Position numbers and translations under genes: made by a program
Shown: positions 1-6,857 of the stretch, piece after piece
How the letters are laid out: every line of letters begins with the position of its first letter
Position numbering within the stretch: the stretch's first letter is position 1
Origin: Actinomycetota bacterium
GTDB lineage: Bacteria; Actinomycetota; Acidimicrobiia; Acidimicrobiales; Ilumatobacteraceae
NCBI GenBank assembly: GCA_018882725.1
Contig: VERK01000076.1
Span: 1-9,554 of the forward strand
DNA length: 9,554 nt
Direction of reading: 5' to 3'
Notes under the pieces: model-generated
The model's input: the letters and a program-made list of their open reading frames with translations, nothing else
The model's database searches: none
Told to the model about the DNA's origin: nothing

Positions 1-1
1 G

Positions 2-115
2 ATCGAGGCGTATCGCTCGCTCGGATGCCAGGGTTTCATTCCGTGGTGTGCCGACTACCCCGACACCGAGTCGATGGAGCTGTTCGCGACCGAAGTGATC
101 CCGAACTTCCGCTGA
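2..115 (+). CDS. Luciferase-like (LLM class) oxidoreductase, C-terminal fragment
   Basis: Only the last 37 codons and the TGA stop lie in the window; the gene begins upstream. The readable tail ends in ELFATEVIPNFR, which resembles the closing helix of luciferase-like, flavin- or F420-dependent TIM-barrel oxidoreductases (typically ELFA-EV-P-FR). The family assignment rests on this short tail and codon usage alone, so the substrate cannot be given. The stop lies one base from the stop of the convergent MaoC gene, so no separate terminator fits between them. Such oxidoreductases often sit near MaoC hydratases in actinobacterial lipid or steroid catabolic regions, which is mild contextual support. 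Confidence 0.6.
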   Translation: MEAYRSLGCQGFIPWCADYPDTESMELFATEVIPNFR

Positions 116-116
116 A

Positions 117-578
117 TCAGACGTACGAGCGGAAGATCACTTCGGCGACACAACTCGGCTTCGCCGCGCCTTCGCACTCGAACGAGAAGGCGTAGGTCGA
201 TTGAATGCCGCCGGGAATGTCTTCGACTCCGATGAGGGTGACGCCCAGACGGAGTTTGGCTCCCACCGGAACCGGCGACATGAAGCGAACCTTGTTGCAG
301 CCGTAGTTCACGCCCATCTTGTAGCCGGTGGTCAACACGACCTGCGGCATGAGGACGGGTCCGAGCGACAACGTGAGGTAGCCGTGCGCGATGGGCCCAC
401 CGAACGGGCTCTCCTTCTTGGCGCGCTCCGGGTCGACGTGGATCCACTGGTGGTCTCCGGTGGCTTCGGCGAACTGGTTGACCCGTTCCTGGGTGACTTC
501 GAGCCACTCGCTGTAGCCGAGGTGCTGACCGATGAGTGACTTGAGTTCGTCAGTGCCGTTGATGATGCGCGGTGCCAT
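117..578 (-). CDS. MaoC-like (R)-specific enoyl-CoA hydratase, Rv0130/NodN type
   Basis: A 153-residue single hot-dog protein, the usual length for this family. The hydratase-2 signature is at residues 36-53 (FAEATGDHQWIHVDPERA), with the expected catalytic pair Asp42 and His47, followed by the GPIAHGYLTL helix at 61-70 and the NYG-NKVRF stretch. The sequence closely follows M. tuberculosis Rv0130 (HtdZ) as I recall it. The predicted reaction is reversible hydration of trans-2-enoyl-CoA to (R)-3-hydroxyacyl-CoA as a cytoplasmic dimer. The start is the ATG followed by APRIINGTD; longer in-frame extensions run back into the upstream membrane-protein gene. No clear Shine-Dalgarno is seen. It lies 13 bases downstream of that gene and is probably co-transcribed with it. 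The physiological acyl chain is unknown. Confidence 0.9.
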   Translation of the reverse strand: MAPRIINGTDELKSLIGQHLGYSEWLEVTQERVNQFAEATGDHQWIHVDPERAKKESPFGGPIAHGYLTLSLGPVLMPQVVLTTGYKMGVNYGCNKVRFMSPVPVGAKLRLGVTLIGVEDIPGGIQSTYAFSFECEGAAKPSCVAEVIFRSYV

Positions 579-591
579 GGGGTGATCGTAG

Positions 592-1020
592 TCAGCGGTA
601 CCAGACGCGCTGGTGCTCGCGACTGTGGGGGTGCAAAAGCAGGGCGCACAGCGCGACTTCGAAGATGAGCGACAAGGTGTTGTTCCCCGAGATCCGATCC
701 CAGAGGCTGATGCCGTCGAAGTCGGCCAGGACCCAGAAGCGCAGGAGAAAGGGGGAGAACGCGGCCACGAGGCCGAGCCAGTAGCCGAGACGGCGATCGT
801 TGGCCATGAGAAAACCGCCCAGGACGTGAGCGGCCACGACGGCCAAGCCGACCAGCAGGCCCAGTCCACCTTTCGTCACTCGGGCGAATCCGATCCAGTC
901 CGACTCGTCGACGAGTCCGATGAGCGCGAAGAAGCCGTTGAGATAGAGAAGCAGTGTCGCGATCTGCAGCGTTTGCGGCTGCAAACGATCGAACCACTTG
1001 CGGGGGTCGAGCGAAGACAT
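592..1020 (-). CDS. Four-helix integral membrane protein, function unknown
   Basis: A 142-residue protein with four hydrophobic segments at about residues 18-37, 51-73, 78-98 and 115-130. It ends in a basic tail, LLLHPHSREHQRVWYR. Similar small actinobacterial membrane proteins finish with an HP-SR-YQR-WF/YR tail, so I consider this a real conserved family, but I know of no function. The start at MSSLDPRK is preferred because GAAGGT lies about six bases upstream; an in-frame ATG at 1038 would add six residues (MCEGTD). It is divergent from era across 89 bases and precedes the MaoC gene by 13 bases, suggesting a two-gene transcript. Nothing in the sequence links it mechanistically to the hydratase. 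Confidence 0.8.
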   Translation of the reverse strand: MSSLDPRKWFDRLQPQTLQIATLLLYLNGFFALIGLVDESDWIGFARVTKGGLGLLVGLAVVAAHVLGGFLMANDRRLGYWLGLVAAFSPFLLRFWVLADFDGISLWDRISGNNTLSLIFEVALCALLLHPHSREHQRVWYR

Positions 1021-1093
1021 GTCTGTACCTTCGCACACCCGAGGCTCTGCCGCCTACTGAGGTCATGTGGCGCTGGACCGGTCGGCGAACTCG

Positions 1094-1099
1094 TATCGT
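1094..1099 (+). promoter_or_regulatory. Possible -10 element for era
   Basis: TATCGT fits the actinobacterial TANNNT -10 pattern and ends 10 bases before the preferred era ATG, so the transcript would be leaderless or nearly so. No convincing -35 lies at 16-18 bp. GGAG touches the ATG directly, which is too close for a normal Shine-Dalgarno. Pattern match only. Confidence 0.3.
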
Positions 1100-1109
1100 G
1101 GTCGCGGAG

Positions 1110-1979
1110 ATGTCGGATCAACCAGCAGGTGACCAAACCGTTCGCTCGGGTTTCGTGACCCTCGTGGGTCGCCCCAACGTCGGGAAATCCACGTTGGTCA
1201 ATGCGATCTGCGGTCGGAAGGTATCGATCGTGTCCGACAAGCCGCAGACCACTCGCCGTCAGGTGCGCGGTGTACTCACGCGCCCTGGACTACAGATCGT
1301 TTTCGTCGATACTCCGGGCCTGCACAAACCGGTGACCGCGCTGGGAGAACGGGTGAACGCGGCCGCCATCGAGAGCATCGCCGACGTCGACGTCGCCTGT
1401 CTTCTCGTCGACGCCACGGCACCTTTCGGCACCGGCGATCAGTGGGTTGCCTCGCGACTCGATCTCTCGAAGACGATCGTGGTGGTCAACAAGTGCGATG
1501 CCGCCAGTCGCGATGCGGTGGGCGAGCAGTTGGCGCGTGCCGGTCTGCTCGACGCTGAGGCCTACTTCCCGGTGTCGGCGCGCACGGGAGAGGGTGTGGC
1601 CGCTCTCGTCGAGTACATCGCCGCGAAACTTCCCGAAGGTCCGCTGTACTACCCCGAAGACGTGATCAGCGATCTGACCGATCCCGACTGGGTGGCCGAA
1701 CTCGTGCGCGAACAACTCTTGGCCGAGATGCGCGACGAGATTCCGTATTCCATTGCGACGCGGGTGACCGAGTGGGAATGGCCCCGCGTTCGTTGCGAGA
1801 TCATCGTGGAGCGGGAGAGTCAGAAGGGCATGGTCATCGGTAAAGGCGGAGCCATGGTCAAGAAGGTCCGCGAACGCGTGCGCCGTCAGTTGCCACCCGG
1901 CATCGTTCTCGAACTCAAGGTGAAAGTCGACAAGGACTGGCAGCGCCGTCCCGAGCGAGTGCAGCAACTCGGATACTGA
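1110..1979 (+). CDS. era: GTPase Era, ribosome (30S) assembly factor
   Basis: A 289-residue Era, near the usual 290-300. The GTPase motifs are G1 GRPNVGKS (residues 20-27), a G2/switch I region SDKPQTTRRQ (42-51), G3 DTPGLHKP (67-74), G4 NKCD (127-130) and G5 SAR (156-158). The C-terminal KH domain carries the RNA-binding loop VIGKGG (242-247) and ends in DWQRRPERVQQLGY. Era binds the 3' end of 16S rRNA during 30S maturation and is partly membrane-associated. The ATG at 1110 gives the normal short N-terminus before SGFVTLVGRP; in-frame alternatives are GTG 1098 and ATG 1065, the latter with GAGG only two bases away. The stop is one base from the stop of the convergent lipoprotein gene. No motif is missing. 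Confidence 0.97.
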   Translation: MSDQPAGDQTVRSGFVTLVGRPNVGKSTLVNAICGRKVSIVSDKPQTTRRQVRGVLTRPGLQIVFVDTPGLHKPVTALGERVNAAAIESIADVDVACLLVDATAPFGTGDQWVASRLDLSKTIVVVNKCDAASRDAVGEQLARAGLLDAEAYFPVSARTGEGVAALVEYIAAKLPEGPLYYPEDVISDLTDPDWVAELVREQLLAEMRDEIPYSIATRVTEWEWPRVRCEIIVERESQKGMVIGKGGAMVKKVRERVRRQLPPGIVLELKVKVDKDWQRRPERVQQLGY

Positions 1980-1980
1980 G

Positions 1981-2649
1981 TCAGCACGAAAAGCCGGTCG
2001 GCAGGAGATTCGAGTAGTCGTCGCACGCGACGAGCTCGCCCGGTCGAGTGAGGTCACCTCGTCCGCGCGGCACCGCCTGCGGACGGTTGCCGCTGGTGAA
2101 CACCACTTGGCCGATGCCGGCACGGCGGGTGAGGGTGAGAACGATTTGCGCGACGGCCAAACGCTGCTCGGCACCTGGCAAGCCGTTCACGAAGGCGTCG
2201 GGGAGATCGACGGTGGCGCTTCCTCGCTCGACGGTCACCGTGGTGGCGAGCCCGAACGGAATGGCCGAGCGCAGGCCGGCGGCGACGTCACCCTCTGGCA
2301 ACCCCTCGACGAGGGCCGCGAGCACCTGGGGCGGTGCGGCCGGACTGAGTAGCAGACGGCTGATCGGGACCACCTGATTGCCGGCCACGAAGAACATCGT
2401 GACTTCTTCGACCGGGACCGTCGACGACGTGGACTCTGGCGGTGTGGTCGTCGACACCGTCGGGGTCGACGTGGTGGTCGGCGGCGTCGTCGTGGTCGTG
2501 GCCGAGAACACTTCGGGAATCGCGTCGAGATCGAGAGGACGATTGGACGACGACTCGGGCACACCGCACGCGGCGACGATCGCCATCGTCGGAACGATCA
2601 GCATGCCCACGATGACGCTGGTGACGGTTCCAGGGGCGACACGTCTCAT
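1981..2649 (-). CDS. GerMN-domain lipoprotein, LpqB-like but short
   Basis: A 222-residue secreted lipoprotein. Residues 1-27 form a signal peptide ending in lipobox VAAC, with Cys28 the likely lipidated residue. Residues 49-80 are a Thr/Pro/Ser-rich linker encoded by low-complexity DNA at about 2419-2499. Residues 83-205 look like one GerMN domain: a strand MFFVAGNQVVPI, a helix PQVLAALVEGL, a strand ATVDLP, then the helix QRLAVAQIVLTL. Two cysteines (209 and the last residue, 222) could form a disulphide. The ATG overlaps the sensor-kinase stop (ATGA), so translation is probably coupled. LpqB follows MtrB in the same way and modulates that kinase, but LpqB is far larger and has a beta-propeller that is absent here. 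I infer a periplasmic partner of the adjacent kinase. Confidence 0.85.
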   Translation of the reverse strand: MRRVAPGTVTSVIVGMLIVPTMAIVAACGVPESSSNRPLDLDAIPEVFSATTTTTPPTTTSTPTVSTTTPPESTSSTVPVEEVTMFFVAGNQVVPISRLLLSPAAPPQVLAALVEGLPEGDVAAGLRSAIPFGLATTVTVERGSATVDLPDAFVNGLPGAEQRLAVAQIVLTLTRRAGIGQVVFTSGNRPQAVPRGRGDLTRPGELVACDDYSNLLPTGFSC

Positions 2650-4037
2650 GTTCGACCGCCTTCGGGGAGTTGGACGACGAAGCGCGCGCCGCCGCTCGGA
2701 GAGTCCTCGACCCAGGCCAAACCGCCGTGAGAGCGCGCGTGTTCGGCCACCAACGCCAAGCCGAGTCCGGTTCCTCCGGCCCGGGAGCGGCCAGCCGAAC
2801 CGCGTGCGAAGCGCTCGAAGATCCGGGCTCGTTCGCTCGGAGACACGCCCGGCCCAGAGTCCTCCACGCCCAAACGTACGTGAGCCGGTCCGGACGCACT
2901 CGCGAAGCGCTCGATCGTCACACGAGTCGCGCCACCGCCGTGAAGACGAGCGTTGTCGAGCAAGTTGGCCACGATTCGCTCGAGTCGTCGCTTGTCGGCG
3001 TTGACGACTCCGGAGCAATCGGGCGCGACTTCGACCCGTACATCGGTGCTGCCGTAGCGCTGGGCGATTCGTGCGATGAATGGCGCGAGGTCGATGTCTT
3101 CGCGGTGAAGGTCGGTGATTCCCACGTCGAGTCGTGACAGCTCGAGTAAATCGAGGACCATCTGGTCGAACCGGCGAACCTGACTCGACACCACATCCAA
3201 AGCTTGCTGAGTTCGATCGGGAAGATCGGCGCGCCGGGCATCGAGAACCTCGACGGCGGCGGCGAGAGCGGTGATGGGACTCCGGAGTTCGTGCGACACA
3301 TCAGAAGCGAATCGCGTCTCGCGTTCGATGCGGCTCTGAACCGCATCGGCCATGTCGTTGAACGCCGTGACGAGAGTCGACAGGTCGGGGTCGCCTTCGG
3401 ATTCGAGTCGCACGTCGAGGCCGCCGGCGGCGATCGCCCCAGCGGCTTCGGTGACGCGCACGAGAGGTCGCATGAGACGGCGGCTCACGGCCCAACCGAC
3501 GAGTCCGGAGATCAAACCGATGACAAGGGTTCCGATCACGAGGGCTGAACCGATGACGGTGATGGCGCGTTGCTCGTCGCCGACAGGGAAGGCTTCGAAG
3601 TACGCCGCGTCGACGCTCGGCATGGCGATGCCGATGGCGATGAACGTGTCGTCCCCGAGTGAGAAGCGTTGGTAGGACGACACGCCGTCGATCGTGCTGC
3701 GAAGCAGTTCGGCCGGGAAGGCCCCTTGGGTGAAGCGCAAATCCTGGGAGAAGAACAGGTCTTCGCGACCCAGGTGCAACACCGCGAACCCACCCTGTTC
3801 GGTACGGGTGGTGCTGATCAGCTCGAAGGCCTCTGATCGACGGCTGGCCAACTGCGATCGAACCAGTTCGGCGTTGGTGACGGCCTGGCGCTCGACCACG
3901 TCGTCACGTCGCTCGAGAAGGTAGCTGCGAGCCACCAGGAAGCTGACGAGCGAGAGTGCGAGGGACGTGACGAGGCCCACGAGGACGAACAACAAGGTCA
4001 CGCGGGTGCGCAACGGCAGGCGGACGGAACGGGCCAC
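2646..4037 (-). CDS. MtrB-like membrane sensor histidine kinase
   Basis: A 463-residue kinase from the GTG start. TM1 is at about 13-36, an extracytoplasmic sensor region at 37-157, TM2 at 158-182 and a HAMP linker at 183-235. The HisKA domain contains FASDVSHELRSP, with the phospho-acceptor His249. The ATPase domain has the N box ANLLDNARLHG (357-367), G1 EDSGPGV (392-398), an F box IFERFARG (406-413) and G2 GGTGLGL (421-427). All catalytic motifs are intact. The HisKA region resembles M. tuberculosis MtrB. The GTG at 4037 is preferred because AGGA lies eight bases upstream; ATG 4046 (adding MFT) is possible. The gene overlaps the downstream lipoprotein by four bases and diverges from its presumed regulator across 242 bases. 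The signal sensed is unknown. Confidence 0.93.
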   Translation of the reverse strand: MARSVRLPLRTRVTLLFVLVGLVTSLALSLVSFLVARSYLLERRDDVVERQAVTNAELVRSQLASRRSEAFELISTTRTEQGGFAVLHLGREDLFFSQDLRFTQGAFPAELLRSTIDGVSSYQRFSLGDDTFIAIGIAMPSVDAAYFEAFPVGDEQRAITVIGSALVIGTLVIGLISGLVGWAVSRRLMRPLVRVTEAAGAIAAGGLDVRLESEGDPDLSTLVTAFNDMADAVQSRIERETRFASDVSHELRSPITALAAAVEVLDARRADLPDRTQQALDVVSSQVRRFDQMVLDLLELSRLDVGITDLHREDIDLAPFIARIAQRYGSTDVRVEVAPDCSGVVNADKRRLERIVANLLDNARLHGGGATRVTIERFASASGPAHVRLGVEDSGPGVSPSERARIFERFARGSAGRSRAGGTGLGLALVAEHARSHGGLAWVEDSPSGGARFVVQLPEGGRT

Positions 4038-4069
4038 GGTGAACATCCTGCCCGACGCCGGACATGACA

Positions 4070-4104
4070 CCGCCCGACTCGGGGAAATCCGGCGAGTCGG
4101 GCGG
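4070..4104. repeat. Perfect 12-bp inverted repeat upstream of the kinase gene
   Basis: The arms CCGCCCGACTCG (4070-4081) and CGAGTCGGGCGG (4093-4104) are exact reverse complements separated by 11 bases. The repeat lies 33 bases upstream of the kinase GTG (24 upstream of the alternative ATG), in the divergent kinase/regulator intergenic region. There is no T-tract on either strand, so it is not a standard terminator. It could be a protein-binding palindrome or a strong stem-loop in the kinase 5' leader. A weaker palindrome, CGTCGG-T-CCGACG, is at 4164-4176. Confidence 0.6.
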
Positions 4105-4203
4105 CGGACCAAGGAGATATCCGGTTCAGTCGGATCGGCGAGGGCCAGGGGGAGGACGGCCCCCGTCGGTCCGACGTGAACGGGATCAGTTTCCCGAGGC
4201 TCT

Positions 4204-4247
4204 GTGAAAGGACCGTGCGCGAATTGTGCGTTTTGTGTAACGAATTC
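4204..4247 (+). promoter_or_regulatory. Four 11-bp tandem units, candidate response-regulator operator
   Basis: Read in register, the sequence is GTGAAAGGACC (4204), GTGCGCGAATT (4215), GTGCGTTTTGT (4226) and GTAACGAATTC (4237): four contiguous units of exactly 11 bases, each starting GTR. OmpR/PhoB-family regulators bind tandem sites about 11 bp apart, and MtrA sites in actinobacteria are, as I recall, GTNAC repeats at similar spacing; the fourth unit has GTAAC exactly. The array ends 32 bases before the regulator start and overlaps its possible -35, which suggests autoregulation and perhaps control of the divergent kinase. Binding is inferred. Confidence 0.5.
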
Positions 4248-4267
4248 GGACGGTCGCCTCGACCGGG

Positions 4268-4273
4268 CAGAAT
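4268..4273 (+). promoter_or_regulatory. Possible -10 element for the response regulator
   Basis: CAGAAT lies six bases before the GTG start, with TTCGGA at 4245-4250 giving a 17-bp spacer. Both hexamers match the consensus only weakly. No Shine-Dalgarno precedes the GTG, which fits a leaderless transcript. Confidence 0.3.
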
Positions 4274-4279
4274 CGCTTC

Positions 4280-4969
4280 GTGAACTCGCTGTTGTTCATC
4301 GAGGACGACGACCAGATCCGGCTCGCGCTGCGTCTGGCCCTCGAGGACGAGGGCTACCAGGTGCGCGAGGCCGCTGATGGTCGGGCCGGGTTAGCCGCGT
4401 TCCATGCCGATGAACCCGATCTGGTGCTCCTCGACTTGCGCTTACCGGACATGTCCGGTTTCGAGGTCTGCCGGGCTCTGCGAGCGATGTCGATCGTGCC
4501 GATCGTGATGGTGACGGCCCAGACCGACACCAACGACATGGTCGCTGGTCTGGAGGCGGGCGCCGACGACTACGTGACCAAACCAGTGGTTCCGAAGGAG
4601 TTAGCGGCGCGCATCCGCGCTCACCTCCGTCGTGTGCAACTACAGGGCGACCCGGCCGCGGAGTCGTCGAGCCTCACGTTCGGGGACGTCGAGTTACGAC
4701 GTGAGCAAGGGATCGTGCTCAAGGCCGGACGCGAGCTGTCCTTGACCAAGACCGAGTTCAACTTGCTGTGCGAATTCGCCGATCACCCGAACATCGTGTT
4801 GTCGCGTGATCAACTTCTCGAACGGGTGTGGGGTTACGACTATCTCGGCGACAGCCGCCTCGTCGACGCCCACGTTCGCCGACTGCGGGTGAAAATCGAA
4901 GACCAAGCCGACGATCCGCGTCTCATCGTCACGGTGCGAGGGATCGGCTATCGGCTCATGCCTGCGTGA
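4280..4969 (+). CDS. OmpR/PhoB-family response regulator, MtrA-like
   Basis: A 229-residue regulator of standard length. The receiver domain (1-115) has the acidic pocket Asp9-Asp11, phospho-acceptor Asp52 in LVLLDLRLP, Thr79 and Lys101 in the TKP motif. The winged-helix DNA-binding domain (about 130-229) has LTKTEFNLL, the recognition-helix region SRLVDAHVRRLRVKIE and the closing TVRGIGYRL. The stretches TAQTDTND--AGLEAGADDY and VWGYDY-GDSRLVD resemble MtrA more than PhoP or KdpE types. Start is a GTG with no visible Shine-Dalgarno. It is divergent from the adjacent kinase, its likely phosphodonor. The last 14 bases overlap the end of the convergent helicase gene. Target genes are unknown; the 11-bp repeat array just upstream suggests it controls its own locus. 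Confidence 0.94.
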   Translation: MNSLLFIEDDDQIRLALRLALEDEGYQVREAADGRAGLAAFHADEPDLVLLDLRLPDMSGFEVCRALRAMSIVPIVMVTAQTDTNDMVAGLEAGADDYVTKPVVPKELAARIRAHLRRVQLQGDPAAESSSLTFGDVELRREQGIVLKAGRELSLTKTEFNLLCEFADHPNIVLSRDQLLERVWGYDYLGDSRLVDAHVRRLRVKIEDQADDPRLIVTVRGIGYRLMPA

Positions 4970-6854
4970 TCGATTCCAGGAACCGACACACTTCGTCACT
5001 GTTCACGGTGCGGCGCATGGGCGGAAGTGCAGCCAGAAGTTGCTTGCGATACTGGGCGGTGGCCAGACGCGGATCGAACACGGTGACGACACCACGGTCG
5101 GACGCCGAACGAATGAGGCGACCGGATGCCTGAGCGAGCAGGGTGGCTGCGCGTGGCAAGTCGATTTCCCGAAAGGCACGATCGCCGAGCAGTTCGCGAC
5201 GAGCCGACAGGAGGGGCTCGTCGGGTCGAGGAAAAGGGATTCGGTCGAGGGTCACGAGCGACAACGTTCGTCCAGGAATGTCGACGCCTTGGAAGAACCC
5301 GGCGGTGGCGAACAAACACGAGGATTCGTCCGCGCTGAACTCGTCGACGAGGCGGCTCTTGTTCGGATCGTCGCGTTGCGACAGAACCGGAACGTCGAGG
5401 ATGGGACGCAACTTCTCCACCGCTTGGTCGAGGGCGCGAAAACTGGTGAACAGGGCGAGCGTTCGTCCGCCCGCAGCGACGATGAGTCGGTACAACTCGT
5501 CGTGCATTGCGCGCGTGAAGTCGGGTGTGTTGGGGCCGGGAAACTTCGACGGGCAGTAGAGGAGTGAATTGCTCTCGTAATCGAACGGGCTGCCGACGTC
5601 GATTGCGTCGAATTCGCCGTCGGTGAGGCCGACGCGTGTCGGCAGATTGGCTGGCACGGTGGCGCTGGTCAGAATCGCCGTACGTCCCGACCAGATTCCG
5701 TTGGCGAGAACGGGTGCCACGTCGAGTGGCGCGATCTCGAGAACCGGATTATTGGGCGTTCCTGACACGTACGGGACGAACGAGTCGTTGATACTGAGGG
5801 CCTGATCGAGGTTGTCCCCTAATCGCGTGGCGGCCTGTTGGGCCCGGAGCCGACGCTGATCGGCATCGAGATCGTTCGTGTTCAGAGCGCGAAGTGCTTC
5901 GAGTAGATCGTTGACCGCCAGCCGAGCAGCGGCGAGCACGGCTGTGATCTCGGGAGGCAGTGGGGCCGATAGTCGGTTGCCGATGAGCGGTACCAAGATC
6001 TCGTCGAGCAGAGGTCCCTGGCGAGTGAGTCGATCGAGAAGGTCGGGTTGTGCGAACACGCGTCCGGCCACACCAGCCAACCAGCGCAGGCGTCCGCTGG
6101 AAAACGACAGCGCCACGCTGTCGCTCATGATGTCTTCGAGTCCGTGCACCTCGTCGATGACGACCACGTCGTGTTCAGGAAGAACTGCGCCGGCCGATGC
6201 AACGTCGAGGCCGTACAAATGAGTGTTCACGACCACGATGTCGGACTCGGCGGCGCGATCGCGGGCTCTCTCGGCGAAGCATTCGCCTCCCGCTGGGCAG
6301 CGCCGGGCGCCCGGACACTCGTCGCTCGACACGGTGATCGCCGCGGTGGTGGCGGCGTCGAGACGTCCCGGGAATTCCGACAAGTCGCCGGTGTCGCTGC
6401 CGTCGGCCCACTTGGCCAGTTCGACGAGCCGCTTGGCCGGAATCGTGCGCATTTCGTCGGACAAGGTCGGTGTCTCGCCATTCGCCTCGGCGAGTCGCTG
6501 CCGGCACAGGTAGTTCTGACGTCCCTTCACGACGGCCCACGACAGGTCGCGCCCCAATTCACGAGCCACGGTGTCGCGCAACAAGGGAAGGTCCTTGCGG
6601 GCGATCTGGTCCTGGAGTGCCTTGGTCGCCGTCGTGATCACGGCTCGTCGGCCCGAGAGGACGATGGGAACGAGATAGCCGAGGGTCTTGCCGGTGCCAG
6701 TACCCGCTTGCACGATCACGTGTCGACCGGTCGCGAGAGCCTCGGCCACGTGTTCGGCCATCGATCGCTGACCGGGGCGATCCTCGGCGTCCGACAGACC
6801 CGCGGTGGCGACGTCGAGAGCGTCGCGTACGGAAAGTGAATTATCTCGCGGCAC
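4956..6854 (-). CDS. DinG/YoaA-family Fe-S superfamily 2 DNA helicase
   Basis: A 632-residue XPD-like 5'-3' helicase, close to E. coli YoaA in length. The Q motif is around RPGQRSMAE (26-34), Walker A is AGTGTGKT (50-57, Lys56), motif Ia is TATKALQDQ (75-83), Walker B is the DEVH variant (234-237), and motif VI is QASGRLIR (about 575-582). Four cysteines at 117, 180, 186 and 192 have the position and spacing expected for the 4Fe-4S cluster. Family members unwind branched DNA and R-loops during repair and replication restart. The GTG start lies three bases after the cis-prenyltransferase stop and lacks a Shine-Dalgarno, so coupled translation is likely. No exonuclease domain is present. The 3' end overlaps the response-regulator gene by 14 bases. 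Actinobacterial annotations often call such proteins DinG. Confidence 0.93.
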   Translation of the reverse strand: MPRDNSLSVRDALDVATAGLSDAEDRPGQRSMAEHVAEALATGRHVIVQAGTGTGKTLGYLVPIVLSGRRAVITTATKALQDQIARKDLPLLRDTVARELGRDLSWAVVKGRQNYLCRQRLAEANGETPTLSDEMRTIPAKRLVELAKWADGSDTGDLSEFPGRLDAATTAAITVSSDECPGARRCPAGGECFAERARDRAAESDIVVVNTHLYGLDVASAGAVLPEHDVVVIDEVHGLEDIMSDSVALSFSSGRLRWLAGVAGRVFAQPDLLDRLTRQGPLLDEILVPLIGNRLSAPLPPEITAVLAAARLAVNDLLEALRALNTNDLDADQRRLRAQQAATRLGDNLDQALSINDSFVPYVSGTPNNPVLEIAPLDVAPVLANGIWSGRTAILTSATVPANLPTRVGLTDGEFDAIDVGSPFDYESNSLLYCPSKFPGPNTPDFTRAMHDELYRLIVAAGGRTLALFTSFRALDQAVEKLRPILDVPVLSQRDDPNKSRLVDEFSADESSCLFATAGFFQGVDIPGRTLSLVTLDRIPFPRPDEPLLSARRELLGDRAFREIDLPRAATLLAQASGRLIRSASDRGVVTVFDPRLATAQYRKQLLAALPPMRRTVNSDEVCRFLESITQA

Positions 6855-6857
6855 GGT

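Noticed and set aside
1290..2174. 294-codon open frame on the minus strand opposite era
   Set aside because: It is antisense to a complete Era with all motifs, has no recognisable domain, and long antisense frames are expected in high-GC DNA.
2419..2499. Tandem DNA repeat or CRISPR-like array
   Set aside because: The GTC/GTG-rich low-complexity stretch simply encodes the Thr/Pro/Ser linker of the lipoprotein; there are no spacers or regular repeats.
4070..4104. Intrinsic terminator
   Set aside because: The hairpin has no T-tract on either strand and lies between divergent genes, where no transcript needs to end.
4111..4120. AAGGAGATAT resembling a strong ribosome binding site on the plus strand
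   Set aside because: No ATG, GTG or TTG at proper spacing with an open frame follows it, so it is probably chance.
6048..6839. 263-codon open frame on the plus strand opposite the helicase
   Set aside because: Antisense to the intact Fe-S helicase; His/Gly/Arg-rich composition without domain features.
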